Source: Planctomycetota bacterium | Lineage (GTDB): Bacteria; Planctomycetota; UBA1135; GCA-002748355 | Assembly (NCBI GenBank): GCA_020426005.1 | Contig: JAGQQW010000004.1 | Coordinates: 1 to 64,000 of the forward strand | Reading direction: 5' to 3' | Length of the DNA stretch: 64,000 nucleotides | Shown here: one piece after another, positions 1 through 8,950 of the stretch | Position numbering within the stretch: position 1 is the first letter of the stretch | Layout: every line of letters starts with the position of its first letter | Position numbers and translations under genes: made by a program | Notes under the pieces: model-generated | What the model saw: only the letters and a program-made list of their open reading frames with translations | Database searches by the model: none | What the model was told of the DNA's origin: nothing

Positions 1-23
1 CCCATGTGCCTGGACACGAGGTT

Positions 24-194
24 GCCTACCAGCGCGTTGAAAAAGTCGGGCACGCGACGAGTGAGCGTTTTCGCCGTTCCGGTGGCTCACGAAAACGCAG
101 GCGAATCGTCGATTCGGCGAGGCTTTCGGGATCTGCCGGGGCGGCGATAGCGCCCGCTCGGTGGATGTCTGAGTTCTTCAACACGCTGCTACGC
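24..194. mobile_element. MITE-like inverted-repeat element, no coding capacity
   Basis: The ends at about 24-49 and 169-194 are imperfect inverted repeats, 20 of 26 positions matching by my alignment. Each has a core like GCGTTGAAAAAGTC. Cores of this kind are familiar at the ends of several transposase families, but I cannot name one. The roughly 120 bp between them contain no credible gene. They do contain a 9-bp stem (65-73 with 90-98) that could act as a terminator for the Kelch gene transcribed towards it. This may be a non-autonomous IS derivative or a relic. Confidence 0.4.
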
Positions 195-207
195 CCCGAT
201 GCCCGCT

Positions 208-1584
208 CTACAGGTCACCGATCGTGGCTTCTAGTCCGTTGGTGAGCGTTGCACCGAAGGCGTTGGCACCGCCATCGACCACGATCGCTTGCGTGAAGAA
301 CTGCACCCCCGTGAGGGATATGCTCGGAATCATCAACGACCAAGCGGCGCTGCCGTTGGCGATCGGCGCAGGAATCAGGACGTCGGGGCTCGCCAGGAGT
401 TCGCAGCCAGCCATGCCGATCGAGTCGAGCTTTAGGGGAAGCGGCACGACTCCCCAGGTTTTGCTCGACGAACCGACGAACAGAACCGACGCGCCGGATT
501 GCGGCAGTGAACTTGCGCGCATGACGAAAGGCCACCCCATCCATGGCCCACTCACGGCGCGATCCAGGCGAGGCGTTCCGACCGTTCCGCGACAACCCAC
601 ACCGTAGTTCTGGATTTGCGCAGTGTGCAATGCCGTATAGGTCCAAGTTTCGCTGGGCCTGGCGGCGGAGCTCGAATCGTAGCCTCCGAACATCACCGCC
701 TCGTTTCGCTTCCGCATGAACGCCATCGCATGGAGCGAACGCTTGCTCGGTCTCGCAGACGGATTGCGCTCGACCCAATACTCCCCATCCCACTCCCATG
801 TGTCGTCAGAAACCGGGACGCTTTTTTCCCCGAATCCCCCCCCGAAGAGCACGACGCGCTCGCGTGCATGGTCGTAGACAAGGTGTCCACCTCGACGAGC
901 GGACGGCTGAACGGATGTCGGACGTAGTGTCCAGGTCACGCCGTCGTATTCCCAAGTCTCGTCACTATCCCAGGCCTGAGTCGTGAGGGCCCCGCCAAAC
1001 AACACGCATACGCCGCGAGCGGGATCGTAGATCATCGAACCGCAGCAACGAGCTGATGGTCCGTTGCTGACCTGGACCTGCGACCAGGTCGTCCCATCCC
1101 ATTCCCAAGTATCGCCCACCATTCCCGATCCCTGGACGTAGCCGCCGAACAAGACCATTCGCCCTCGGCGCGAGTCGAATGCCATGTGTGCAAACCAACG
1201 TGCGCTGGGACTCGACGCGGGATTCCGTTGTGTCCATGACGTCCCGTCGTACTGCCAAGTGTCGCCGAGACCAACACCACCGAAGAGCAGAGTGACACCG
1301 CGCGCCGCGTCGTACGCCATCGAAAACGACTGACGAGCGATCGGACTCGACGCCGGTGATCGCTGCGACCAAGTGCTGCCGTTCCATTCCCACGTGTCGT
1401 TCAGACGTGTGTTGAAGCCGAGGCCACCAAACATGACGGCCACGTCGCGCCGCGTGTCGTACGCCATCCCCGCAAGGATGCGGTGGGGCGGAGTCGGAGC
1501 AGGACTGTGACTGACCCACTGTCCTTGAGCGTGGAGAGCGGTAGAGATGCATTCCAAGAGCAAGATCGTGACCAGTAGGCGCAT
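208..1584 (-). CDS. Secreted Kelch-repeat protein with lineage-type C-terminal domain
   Basis: A 458-residue exported protein. Residues 1-19 form a signal peptide ending in ALHAQG. Residues about 30-315 hold six Kelch-like blades with recurring VMFGG or VLFGG plus DTWEWDG and SARxxxxMAYD motifs, so a beta-propeller is expected. After it, from GVGCRGTVGTPRL, comes a C-terminal beta-rich domain of about 130 residues. It ends in an IP/L-x-G/Q-x-x-x-x-D/TNGLE pattern found on many other secreted proteins in this window. The start is supported by an AAGGAA-like site just upstream. No enzymatic residues are recognised; a binding or structural role at the cell surface is inferred. The gene stands alone. 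Confidence 0.85.
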   Translation of the reverse strand: MRLLVTILLLECISTALHAQGQWVSHSPAPTPPHRILAGMAYDTRRDVAVMFGGLGFNTRLNDTWEWNGSTWSQRSPASSPIARQSFSMAYDAARGVTLLFGGVGLGDTWQYDGTSWTQRNPASSPSARWFAHMAFDSRRGRMVLFGGYVQGSGMVGDTWEWDGTTWSQVQVSNGPSARCCGSMIYDPARGVCVLFGGALTTQAWDSDETWEYDGVTWTLRPTSVQPSARRGGHLVYDHARERVVLFGGGFGEKSVPVSDDTWEWDGEYWVERNPSARPSKRSLHAMAFMRKRNEAVMFGGYDSSSAARPSETWTYTALHTAQIQNYGVGCRGTVGTPRLDRAVSGPWMGWPFVMRASSLPQSGASVLFVGSSSKTWGVVPLPLKLDSIGMAGCELLASPDVLIPAPIANGSAAWSLMIPSISLTGVQFFTQAIVVDGGANAFGATLTNGLEATIGDL

Positions 1585-1688
1585 GGGATTCCTTCGTCGG
1601 GTTCACAGGATGTTCTACACCCTTCACGAGAAGACATGGAGCCCCGGTGCCGTCGAGCGTCGACGCTCGTGCATCAGCGTCAGCGAGA

Positions 1689-1794
1689 AGCCCTGACGCA
1701 TCCACCTTGCGCGATCCTCGGAGGCCTGCACCTCATTGACCGCAACGAAGCGTCGCGTCGCGTGCTGGCCTTCGAGAAAGCGATCGCGACAAAG
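1689..1794 (-). pseudogene. Degenerate copy of the 3' end of the M56/LysM gene
   Basis: The minus strand encodes a stretch (RRFVAVNEVQASEDRARWMR and following QGF) that aligns with the last 30 residues of the neighbouring M56 protein (GFVSAEEVLASKNRVMWIRQ and following GLH). At the DNA level 1689-1775 resembles 2009-2100 at about 70% by eye. The copy is cut off at the inverted-repeat element at 1795. It has no start or body, so it is read as the remnant of a paralogue or of a partial duplication. Confidence 0.5.
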
Positions 1795-1903
1795 GCGCAC
1801 GAACGGTGCCAGGGTCATTTCCCCGTACTTTCCCGCGTGTTTTGACCCTGGCACGATTCACGCACGAAAGTACGGGGAAATGACCCTGGCACCTTTCGTG
1901 CGC
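1795..1903. repeat. Long perfect inverted repeat (palindromic element)
   Basis: Positions 1805-1832 and 1866-1893 are exact reverse complements (28 bp). With one mismatch the arms extend to 1795-1832 and 1866-1903 (38 bp each), around a 33-nt centre. The outer edge of the core is GGTGCCAGGGTCATTT, and a third partial copy (TGACCCTGGCAC) lies in the centre at 1843-1854. The shape fits a REP/BIME-like or IS200/IS605-associated hairpin element. That assignment is an inference, because no TnpA gene is present here. Confidence 0.7.
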
Positions 1904-1999
1904 GTCAACGCGGAGCGACCAATCGGCGAACAGACGCAGTGCTCGCGAACTGCTTGCGTTCCGAGATTCAGCCTTCGCAGGAAAATCGAGTTCGACCGG

Positions 2000-3835
2000 T
2001 CAGTGCAACCCCTGACGAATCCACATCACGCGATTCTTCGAGGCAAGCACCTCTTCGGCGGATACGAATCCTCGCTTCGCCAGCTGCTCGGCGTGCGAGA
2101 GTTGGAGCTCGGCCTTCTTCAGCTCGCCTTCGAGGATCCGAGTGATCGCTCGGAGTTGGCGTTGCGTGGTGTCGAATCGAATCTTCGCGATCTTGATGGT
2201 CTTGTCTGTGGTCCGCCCGGCTTCGAATTCGTTGGTTGCATACTCCAACTCGACGGCCTGGATCTCGACTTCGCCGCGCAACTCGATCGCGCGCGTGACG
2301 AGGGTCGCGATTGCGCTCATCCCGCCGGCTTGTGGACCACTCGACGACGCACTGCGTGAGGCGGCCTGCGGCTCGACGGCCTCCGATGCCTGCGCGGCTG
2401 GTTCCGGGGACGCTGCCTCGAGGATCAGCACCTGACCGACTTTCAAGTGGCGTGGTTCGATACCGGGGTTGAGTCGCATCAGTCGGTCGACGTGCTTCGA
2501 AGAGCCGAAGACACTCTGCGCGATCGTCGCCAAGCTGTCGCCCGCTCGCACGCGGTAGCGGCGCCCAGCTCCGGCGGATCCTGCCGTCCTTCCGTTCTCG
2601 GCCGATGGCAGTTCACCAGCGGGCGCGCGCTCGGCCTGTGTGGACGCATTCGCACGACGACGCGCACGCAGAGCCGACAGCTCGGCGCGCAATTCGCGGA
2701 TCGTCGCGCGCAACTCCGCAACTTCCGCGCGCAACGCGTCGGTCGTTCCCTGCTCTTGCGCGACGGCGCGGTCGACGCCGAACACTCCAGCGCTCAGGGT
2801 GACCAGTGCGATGGCCGCGGCGGATTGCAGCCGACGCTGTCGTCGCGTCGGTGCGGGCGAAAGGGACTTCGTTCGTTGGAGCATGATTTCTAACCTCCGA
2901 CACAACTCGGACTTCTTGCGGAACACCGTCGCGACCAGGGGGCCGCTGGGCGAAGAGCTGGACACGGTCATCCAATGCATCATGCAGCGCGCGTAGTCGG
3001 GCACGGCTCCTTGTGCCGCAGCGGCATCGGCGAGCAGCTCCCCGTGGAAGCGCAGCTGTTGCTGCAGCCACCAGAACAGCGGATGCCAGAACAGCATTGG
3101 CCGAAGCAACGCGGCGGCCGTACGAAGACGACCGTCGCCAGCGGCGAGGTGTGCGATCTCGTGCAAGAGCACGAAGCGGGTCTCGGCTCGCGACGCCGCC
3201 ATGTGCACGGGCAACACGATCGTGCCGCGCCACAGACCGCAGCAAAACGGCTGCGTGTGGGCTCGCGTGATGCGCAAACGCGTCCGGCGCGGCAGCTCGA
3301 CGAGATCCGTGAGAGATGGCAGCGCAGGCTCGCTGCGCGACAGGACGAACAACAGACGCATCCAACCGAGGAGTAGCTGTGCGACGAAGAACGTCGCACC
3401 GACGAGGAGCAGCCACGCCACGACAGAAACGACAGGCAGCGAGCTCTGGTCGACAAGGAAAGGCGTGCTCTCTTCGGGGCCCCCGACGCTGCCGACTCTC
3501 GGCGCATCGATGAGAACGGGCGGAACAACCACTGGTTGGAGCGTCGAGAGCGAACCGCGAACTGGCTCGACGATCGGCAGCACGGGCATCGCAATTTCAG
3601 GAGCCGTCGATGCCGCTTGTTGGCCGAGTGTCCAGCGAGGCAACGGCGCGAGGGCAAAGGCCATGAATGCGGTCACGGACAGGATCGCCGTACCGGCAAG
3701 GCGGTGCTTCCAAGCGACGGAGCGCGTGCAGAAGAGAAGGACCGAGAACGATGCGAGCACGATCGTCGTGCCGACAAGGAGGTCGAGACCGTGCTCGATC
3801 AAGAACGCCTGGAGCTCTACATGGAGGAAGCTCAC
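2000..3835 (-). CDS. BlaR1/MecR1-like M56 metallopeptidase with LysM and coiled coil
   Basis: A 611-residue membrane protein. Hydrophobic segments lie near residues 20-38, 46-64, 135-160 and 337-352. The M56 zinc site is HEIAH at 225-229, with a downstream ELLAD (266-270) that probably supplies the third ligand. In place of the penicillin-binding sensor of classical BlaR1, the region after the last TM has a coiled coil (365-393), a LysM module (427-472, RYRVRAGDSLATIA...) and a long C-terminal coiled coil (510-600). Family knowledge: M56 proteins cleave or inactivate a partner BlaI repressor on an envelope signal. A peptidoglycan-sensing role through LysM is inferred. The GTG start overlaps the upstream blaI stop by 4 bp (GTGA), so translation is probably coupled. 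Confidence 0.85.
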   Translation of the reverse strand: MSFLHVELQAFLIEHGLDLLVGTTIVLASFSVLLFCTRSVAWKHRLAGTAILSVTAFMAFALAPLPRWTLGQQAASTAPEIAMPVLPIVEPVRGSLSTLQPVVVPPVLIDAPRVGSVGGPEESTPFLVDQSSLPVVSVVAWLLLVGATFFVAQLLLGWMRLLFVLSRSEPALPSLTDLVELPRRTRLRITRAHTQPFCCGLWRGTIVLPVHMAASRAETRFVLLHEIAHLAAGDGRLRTAAALLRPMLFWHPLFWWLQQQLRFHGELLADAAAAQGAVPDYARCMMHWMTVSSSSPSGPLVATVFRKKSELCRRLEIMLQRTKSLSPAPTRRQRRLQSAAAIALVTLSAGVFGVDRAVAQEQGTTDALRAEVAELRATIRELRAELSALRARRRANASTQAERAPAGELPSAENGRTAGSAGAGRRYRVRAGDSLATIAQSVFGSSKHVDRLMRLNPGIEPRHLKVGQVLILEAASPEPAAQASEAVEPQAASRSASSSGPQAGGMSAIATLVTRAIELRGEVEIQAVELEYATNEFEAGRTTDKTIKIAKIRFDTTQRQLRAITRILEGELKKAELQLSHAEQLAKRGFVSAEEVLASKNRVMWIRQGLH

Positions 3836-4224
3836 GGTTGTTTCCGCCGGCTCTTGGCCTCGTGTTCGGCGAGCAACTCTCGAAGTCGCTCGAGTTCGCT
3901 GTCGCTCGGCTTCTTCAGGGCGAACGCGCTCGCGACGAGCGCATCGAGGGCGCCGTCGAACACGCCGTCGAGCAATCCGCTCAGGAGTCGTTTGCTCGTG
4001 CGGTCGCGGGCGATCCGAGCACGGTAGACGAAGGAGCGACCGCGCGTTTGATGCGTGACCAGCCCCTTCTGCTCCATGATGCGCAGGAAGGCCTGCACGG
4101 TGTTCTGCACGATCGGGATCTCGTCTCGCAAGCTCTCGTGCACGTCACGCACCGTCGCCTCGCCGCGGTCCCACAGGACTTTGAGGATCTGGAGTTCGCG
4201 TTCGGTGGGCTCGATCGGGGGCAT
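3832..4224 (-). CDS. blaI: BlaI/MecI/CopY family transcriptional repressor
   Basis: A 130-residue winged-helix repressor, the usual length for the family. The N-terminus (TERELQILKVLWDRGEATVR) is the canonical BlaI recognition domain, followed by a dimerisation and cleavage region with an FVYRARI strand. I use the ATG at 4224, not the TTG at 4254, because it begins at the conserved PTERELQIL segment and follows a GAGG-containing stretch. It lies directly upstream of, and overlaps, the M56 sensor-peptidase gene, the standard BlaI/BlaR two-gene unit. The proposed operator lies just upstream of the start codon. Which genes beyond its own operon it controls is unknown; no beta-lactamase is nearby. 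Confidence 0.9.
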   Translation of the reverse strand: MPPIEPTERELQILKVLWDRGEATVRDVHESLRDEIPIVQNTVQAFLRIMEQKGLVTHQTRGRSFVYRARIARDRTSKRLLSGLLDGVFDGALDALVASAFALKKPSDSELERLRELLAEHEAKSRRKQP

Positions 4225-4254
4225 GCGGTCTCGTCCTCTCGATTGCGGAGGCAA

Positions 4255-4274
4255 TTTAAGCTTAATCGATTAAG
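4255..4274. promoter_or_regulatory. Candidate BlaI operator: overlapping palindromes
   Basis: A perfect 14-bp palindrome, CTTAATCGATTAAG (4261-4274), overlaps a second one, TTAAGCTTAA (4256-4265). They sit in an unusually AT-rich patch about 31 bp upstream of the blaI start. BlaI dimers bind dyad-symmetric sites at their own promoters, so autoregulation here is a reasonable inference. Confidence 0.5.
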
Positions 4275-4318
4275 CGATGGTAACTCGGTAGACGATGGCG
4301 TCAAGAGCCGACCGAGAC

Positions 4319-6913
4319 TCAGTAGCCCGCGTCCGCAGGCAGACGAATTTCGAGTCGGGTCTCTTCCCCTGCGCGCGGGTCGATGCGACGCTTCGGCACC
4401 GCGGAACCGTTCCAGGCAGGATTTCGTGGGTCGATCACTCGCGGAGATCGATGGACGTGGAGGAACCAGGGCACGACCGCGATTTCGTTGTCGCTGATGC
4501 CGTTCGAATCCGTCGGCGACAAGGAGAAGGGCGAGACGAGATCGTAGGTTTCTGGGGTGAGTTGCATGCGCACGTCGCTCGCTGGTTTTCCTGCTGCGTT
4601 CAGGACCCGCACCCGCAATCGCGAAGTCGCCACGGCGATCGTCATGCGCGTCGTTCGGTCCCGCTTGATCTCGACCGTGCCCGCGAACGGCAGCCTCGAC
4701 TGACGATGGCGATCGAGGGTCTTCTGAACGGCAGAACGGTAGGTCCCCGCCGGACCGTGATACCGAAAGCGACCCCGCGTGTCGGTCGTGAAGTTCAGTG
4801 GCGAGTGACTGTTGTCCAGCGACTCGGGATAGAGATAGACAATCCCCGTCCCGAAGGGCTTTCCGTCGATGAGCACCGTGGCTTCGAGGTCCCCAGGCAT
4901 CGCACACGTGAGATCGAGATCCTTACGGACCGTCTGGCCTTCGATCAAATCGACCGACGTGACTGCCAAGTCCCGTGAACACCCGGACACCGACGATCGA
5001 AGCCCGACCTTCCAGAAGCCCGGTGGAATCCCGCGGATCTCGAAACGTCCTTCAGCATCGGTATGCAACGAGTCCGTGACGCCCGTCCTGTAGCCATGTG
5101 TCGGCCAATGGGTGTGCTGGTCCTTGTAGAACAGCAGTCGCGGCCCCGACTCCCCTGGATACTCGCCGTCGGTTCCGCCTGCCATGCGCACGATGGCGTC
5201 CCACGCCTCGGGCGGCACGATGCGCCCAACGAGTGTGCCCCCCACGTCGACCCGCACGACCAACTCAGTCGCGACATCGAGCCTGACGTCGTCGATCCGA
5301 ATCGGCACGTGGCCAGGCCCCAGCAGCGCGAGCCCGAGTCCGTGGTCGCCGGGACCACGCAGCTCCAGGCAACCAGCGTCGTCGGTGACACCCTCGAAGA
5401 CGACGAGTGTGTGGCGTGCGTCGTGCCCATTCGCGTTCCAGTTGTGCTCGGACAACTGCCGCGTGCCGAGTGGCTTGCCGAACGTCTCGCAGACGCGGAG
5501 TCGTGTCCCGGCCACCGCGGTACCACTCCGCGTCACGACACGCACGACGCGCCCCGCGATCGGTCGAGCCGTGAGTTCGAGATGCATCGGCCTTCGCTCG
5601 TTGCACGCGAACGGATGACGGATCGTCGTGAATTCACTCTCCTTAGGAAACTCGACGATCAGCATCCACGAGCCGCGCGTCAGCCCCTTCACGACCGCGA
5701 GTCCGCCTTCATGGTCACCGCTCGTGCGCAAGCGAGCGCGATCTTGATTCGAGTTGTGACTCTGCTGTGAGACCAGCCGCACGCCGTACGCCTCGACCGG
5801 AGCACCGCGGGCATCGGTCACACGAAGCGTGAGTTCACTCGCATGCTGGACGCGGAGAACGACGTCGTCGCTCCCCCACACGACGTCGATCGGTTGCACG
5901 TCCTCGACGTCATAGTCGTCCGCGTAGACGCGAAGGCGCGCGTCGCCCGCCGGACCACCGGATGGCTTGGACACCTCGAACGAGCCGTCCTCGCCCGAGG
6001 TTGCACTGCGCGCTCTTCCCGCGCCCAGATCCGTGACCATGACGGTGACGCGCGGCGCCGGCTTTCCGAGCGGGTCGATCACCTTCCCGCGGATGGTCAC
6101 TGGAGGCGCTTCGACCCGGATCTCGATCTCGACACGAGATTCGTCGGAAGCGAGGGAAATCTTGTTTGCGGAGACTCGTGCGAGCGGACTCGTATCGAGG
6201 CGATAGGAGCCTGCTTCCAAGACTTCTCGAAGTTCGAAGTATCCGTTCTCCGCCGACAGACTTTCCGTGCTCTTGATGTGTGCGAATTGCTGGAAGCTCA
6301 CTCGGCCTTCTCGCCACAAGCTCACACGCACTCCCGACCGAGCCTGGCCGGTCGTATCCACGACACGCCCCACGACCTTCACACCGCGTCGCATCGTGAT
6401 GTCCCCGAGATCGACGACATCCTCGGTGAAGTGCACTTGCACACTGCGCACCATCGTGCAATACGGCTCTCTCGCGATGCGGACCGCGCACCAGACCCCT
6501 GGGAGCGCGCGCACGACCCACGAGAACCGACCATCCTCCCCACTCATCACGCGCTCGGGCATCGACCACGAAGGCGCCGTGTCGTGCGTCTTCGCCCAGC
6601 GCTCTCGCGTCGCTTCGTCATAACCGCCCCGCAGCGTGACGACACAACCCGCCACGGGACGCCCGCTCTCGTCGATGCAACGACCGCGAATCGTCGCTTC
6701 GTCGCGCTTCGAGTCGGGGACTGCACGATCAACGTCATCTGGTGACTCAGGACCCGCGGCGCTCGCACTGCCCACGTCGACGACTCTCTCCGAGGATGTC
6801 TCCATCGAAGATCCGACGGATGGCGCGACTTCGGACGAACCGACACTCACGAGGTAGGCCAGGATCCCGGTGAGCAGGATGCTGGCCAGCAGGGCTTGGG
6901 TGCGGGTGTTCAT
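4319..6913 (-). CDS. Large exported protein with carboxypeptidase-regulatory-like domains
   Basis: An 864-residue protein. I prefer the ATG at 6913 (MNTRTQALLASILLTGILAY), which starts directly with a signal or anchor helix, over the in-frame start at 6979. Repeated segments such as GRCIDESGRPVAGCVVTLRGG, GRVVDTTGQARSGVRVSL and GKVIDPLGKPAPRVTVMV are typical CarboxypepD_reg-like (CNA-B/transthyretin-like) beta-sandwiches. At least five occur. A conserved catalytic domain is not visible. The protein is probably periplasmic or surface-exposed and tethered by the N-terminal helix. It is divergent from the next gene, and the 179 bp between them should hold both promoters. Function unknown. Confidence 0.8.
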   Translation of the reverse strand: MNTRTQALLASILLTGILAYLVSVGSSEVAPSVGSSMETSSERVVDVGSASAAGPESPDDVDRAVPDSKRDEATIRGRCIDESGRPVAGCVVTLRGGYDEATRERWAKTHDTAPSWSMPERVMSGEDGRFSWVVRALPGVWCAVRIAREPYCTMVRSVQVHFTEDVVDLGDITMRRGVKVVGRVVDTTGQARSGVRVSLWREGRVSFQQFAHIKSTESLSAENGYFELREVLEAGSYRLDTSPLARVSANKISLASDESRVEIEIRVEAPPVTIRGKVIDPLGKPAPRVTVMVTDLGAGRARSATSGEDGSFEVSKPSGGPAGDARLRVYADDYDVEDVQPIDVVWGSDDVVLRVQHASELTLRVTDARGAPVEAYGVRLVSQQSHNSNQDRARLRTSGDHEGGLAVVKGLTRGSWMLIVEFPKESEFTTIRHPFACNERRPMHLELTARPIAGRVVRVVTRSGTAVAGTRLRVCETFGKPLGTRQLSEHNWNANGHDARHTLVVFEGVTDDAGCLELRGPGDHGLGLALLGPGHVPIRIDDVRLDVATELVVRVDVGGTLVGRIVPPEAWDAIVRMAGGTDGEYPGESGPRLLFYKDQHTHWPTHGYRTGVTDSLHTDAEGRFEIRGIPPGFWKVGLRSSVSGCSRDLAVTSVDLIEGQTVRKDLDLTCAMPGDLEATVLIDGKPFGTGIVYLYPESLDNSHSPLNFTTDTRGRFRYHGPAGTYRSAVQKTLDRHRQSRLPFAGTVEIKRDRTTRMTIAVATSRLRVRVLNAAGKPASDVRMQLTPETYDLVSPFSLSPTDSNGISDNEIAVVPWFLHVHRSPRVIDPRNPAWNGSAVPKRRIDPRAGEETRLEIRLPADAGY

Positions 6914-7092
6914 GCGGCACACCACGTGGGCGAGGAGAAACGAGCGCGTAGACCGTAGGACATCCCGCCCGAAACGCACAACGCATCGACGCGGGGCATT
7001 GCGGTTTCTCGCGTGCCCTCGCCCGGGAAAACGTCCTCATCGTGCCTCGCGACGCGTCGGCAGCTCGGCTTGCGTGCTGCTAACCTCCGGCC

Positions 7093-8895
7093 ATGACGCT
7101 TCGTTCCCACCCACGGAAAGTCGCTGGTCTCGCGCTCGCGATCGCATTCCTTGCAACGCCATGCGTCGCGCTCACGACGCAAGACAGCAAGCAAGTGCAC
7201 GCACTCTTCGGCCGCGTCGTCGCCAAATCCGGCGAGCCCGTCGCGGGTGCACGGGTCCACGTCTGTTCGCGCGTGTTGCCATCGAGACTCGACATCGGAA
7301 CGCCGATCGAACTCGAGACGACGACCGACGCGCGAGGCGGCTTTCGCATCGAGGCGCCGTCGGGTCGAGCCTACACGCTCTGGGCTGCATGGGAGGACGA
7401 CGACGGCGCAGTGCACGTGACCGAACTCGTCACCGACCGAGTCGTCGATCGACCCGCACGCCTCGTCGAAGACGGCGTGCGACGCCAACACGGCATCGAA
7501 CTCGAAGGTGCGGACGCGTGGCGCGATTCCGGCTTGTGCATCCGTGCGGGTACGGAGATCGGCGATCGCTTCGTGATGGATATCGATGCCGAGAGTCCTC
7601 GTTTGCCGATCCTTCCAGGCAATACGATCGCGGTCGAAGTGCGAACACGCACCGGCATGCTGATCGCCTACGAGGGCCTCGATTCCCAGGAACTCGATGT
7701 GCAAGTCGGAACGATTCCCATCACGATTGCGAAACCGCTCCGGATCACGATCCGGTTGGTGTCGGCGGTATCGGGGCTGCCTCTGGAGAATGCGTGGGTC
7801 GAGATCGCGACACAGTGCGCCATGGGCGGAATGAGCGCGCACCTGCCACCCAGTCGCGTCGCGACGACCGACCGTGATGGACTGGCTTCGTTCGTCATTC
7901 CCGAGCGTCTACACGTCGTCGGCAGACGGCTCGAAGACAATCATCAGTTCTTGCTCTTTGGTGCGGAGGATCACGCGGTCACGAAAGCCGCGATTCGAAG
8001 GATCGATACGGTGCAGGAGTTCCGCATCGAAGGCGGCAAGAGCCTCGTCGGTCGCCTCGAGGACTTCGACGGCAACGCGCTTGCCAACACGGCACTCGTG
8101 CTGATGACGATGACGCGGTTCGACGGCCAGGAGACGTGTCGCCTCGGCATGCTTCCTCGCGTGCTCGAAACCGACGCGAAGGGTGGCTTTCGCTTCGATG
8201 GGCTCACTGGACGAGATTCTTGGGAACTGTATCTCCCCGGCGCGGCACTCCGCGGGCAACGGGGCTTTCCGACACATCTACACGCGATCGCGTGCGGTAC
8301 GGCGAGCGCCGCGACAAACGTCGGCACCGTCCGTCTGAACCAACTCGCCGATGTGACCCTCGGGTTCGAACATGCCGACGCGACGCCAGCGATCGCGATT
8401 TCGGTCCTGCTCAGGGGGCCGAGCAGTTATCAGTACGCCACGCACATCACGAATCACGCAGGGCAACTCCGTTGCTTGTTGCCGAAAGGGGAATGGTTCG
8501 CGGGCGCCTGGTCGGTCGGCGGCGGCGTGGCGCGAGAACGCATCGTGCTCGAAGACAAGACGACCATGACCATCCGTCTGAGCAAGACGATCTCCATCTC
8601 GGGCCGCGTTCTCGACGACCGAGGCCGACCGATTGGCGGCGCCTCGGTACAGTTTTGCGGTCGCCCCCACGGCGTCGAAGAGGGACTCGCGGACGTGGCG
8701 TTTCGCCAATGCAATCCTGCGATGTCCGATGCAACGGGTCACTTCGAGTTGCAGGTTCCCGTTTCGATGGCGCGCTACGAACTCCAAGCCAGCGTCCAAC
8801 GTGGCGAGCGCTGGTTCTGGTCCACGCCCACCAAAGTCGACGTTGAGAACAACGACGTGGATCGAGTCCTGTTGACCATCTCGGGATCGCAATAG
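7093..8895 (+). CDS. Secreted carboxypeptidase-regulatory-like domain protein
   Basis: A 600-residue protein with a clear signal peptide (GLALAIAFLATPCVALT). The first mature segment, FGRVVAKSGEPVAGARVHVC, is a carboxypeptidase-regulatory-like module. Another is ISGRVLDDRGRPIGGASVQF near residue 505, with weaker copies between (LVGRLEDFDGNALANTALVL). The protein is predicted to be all beta, with no catalytic motif. It begins a run of same-strand secreted-protein genes that continues to about 23.9 kb. No obvious Shine-Dalgarno sequence precedes the ATG. Its role is unknown; a scaffold or surface-binding protein is the simplest guess. Confidence 0.8.
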   Translation: MTLRSHPRKVAGLALAIAFLATPCVALTTQDSKQVHALFGRVVAKSGEPVAGARVHVCSRVLPSRLDIGTPIELETTTDARGGFRIEAPSGRAYTLWAAWEDDDGAVHVTELVTDRVVDRPARLVEDGVRRQHGIELEGADAWRDSGLCIRAGTEIGDRFVMDIDAESPRLPILPGNTIAVEVRTRTGMLIAYEGLDSQELDVQVGTIPITIAKPLRITIRLVSAVSGLPLENAWVEIATQCAMGGMSAHLPPSRVATTDRDGLASFVIPERLHVVGRRLEDNHQFLLFGAEDHAVTKAAIRRIDTVQEFRIEGGKSLVGRLEDFDGNALANTALVLMTMTRFDGQETCRLGMLPRVLETDAKGGFRFDGLTGRDSWELYLPGAALRGQRGFPTHLHAIACGTASAATNVGTVRLNQLADVTLGFEHADATPAIAISVLLRGPSSYQYATHITNHAGQLRCLLPKGEWFAGAWSVGGGVARERIVLEDKTTMTIRLSKTISISGRVLDDRGRPIGGASVQFCGRPHGVEEGLADVAFRQCNPAMSDATGHFELQVPVSMARYELQASVQRGERWFWSTPTKVDVENNDVDRVLLTISGSQ

Positions 8896-8950
8896 CCCGT
8901 GCATCGGCACACGGCTACCGCTACCGACTTCACACCTCCGTGAGTTGACC

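Noticed and set aside
3201-4058. 285-codon plus-strand frame opposite the M56/BlaI genes
   Set aside because: Arg/Ser-rich, overlapping two well-identified genes on the opposite strand.
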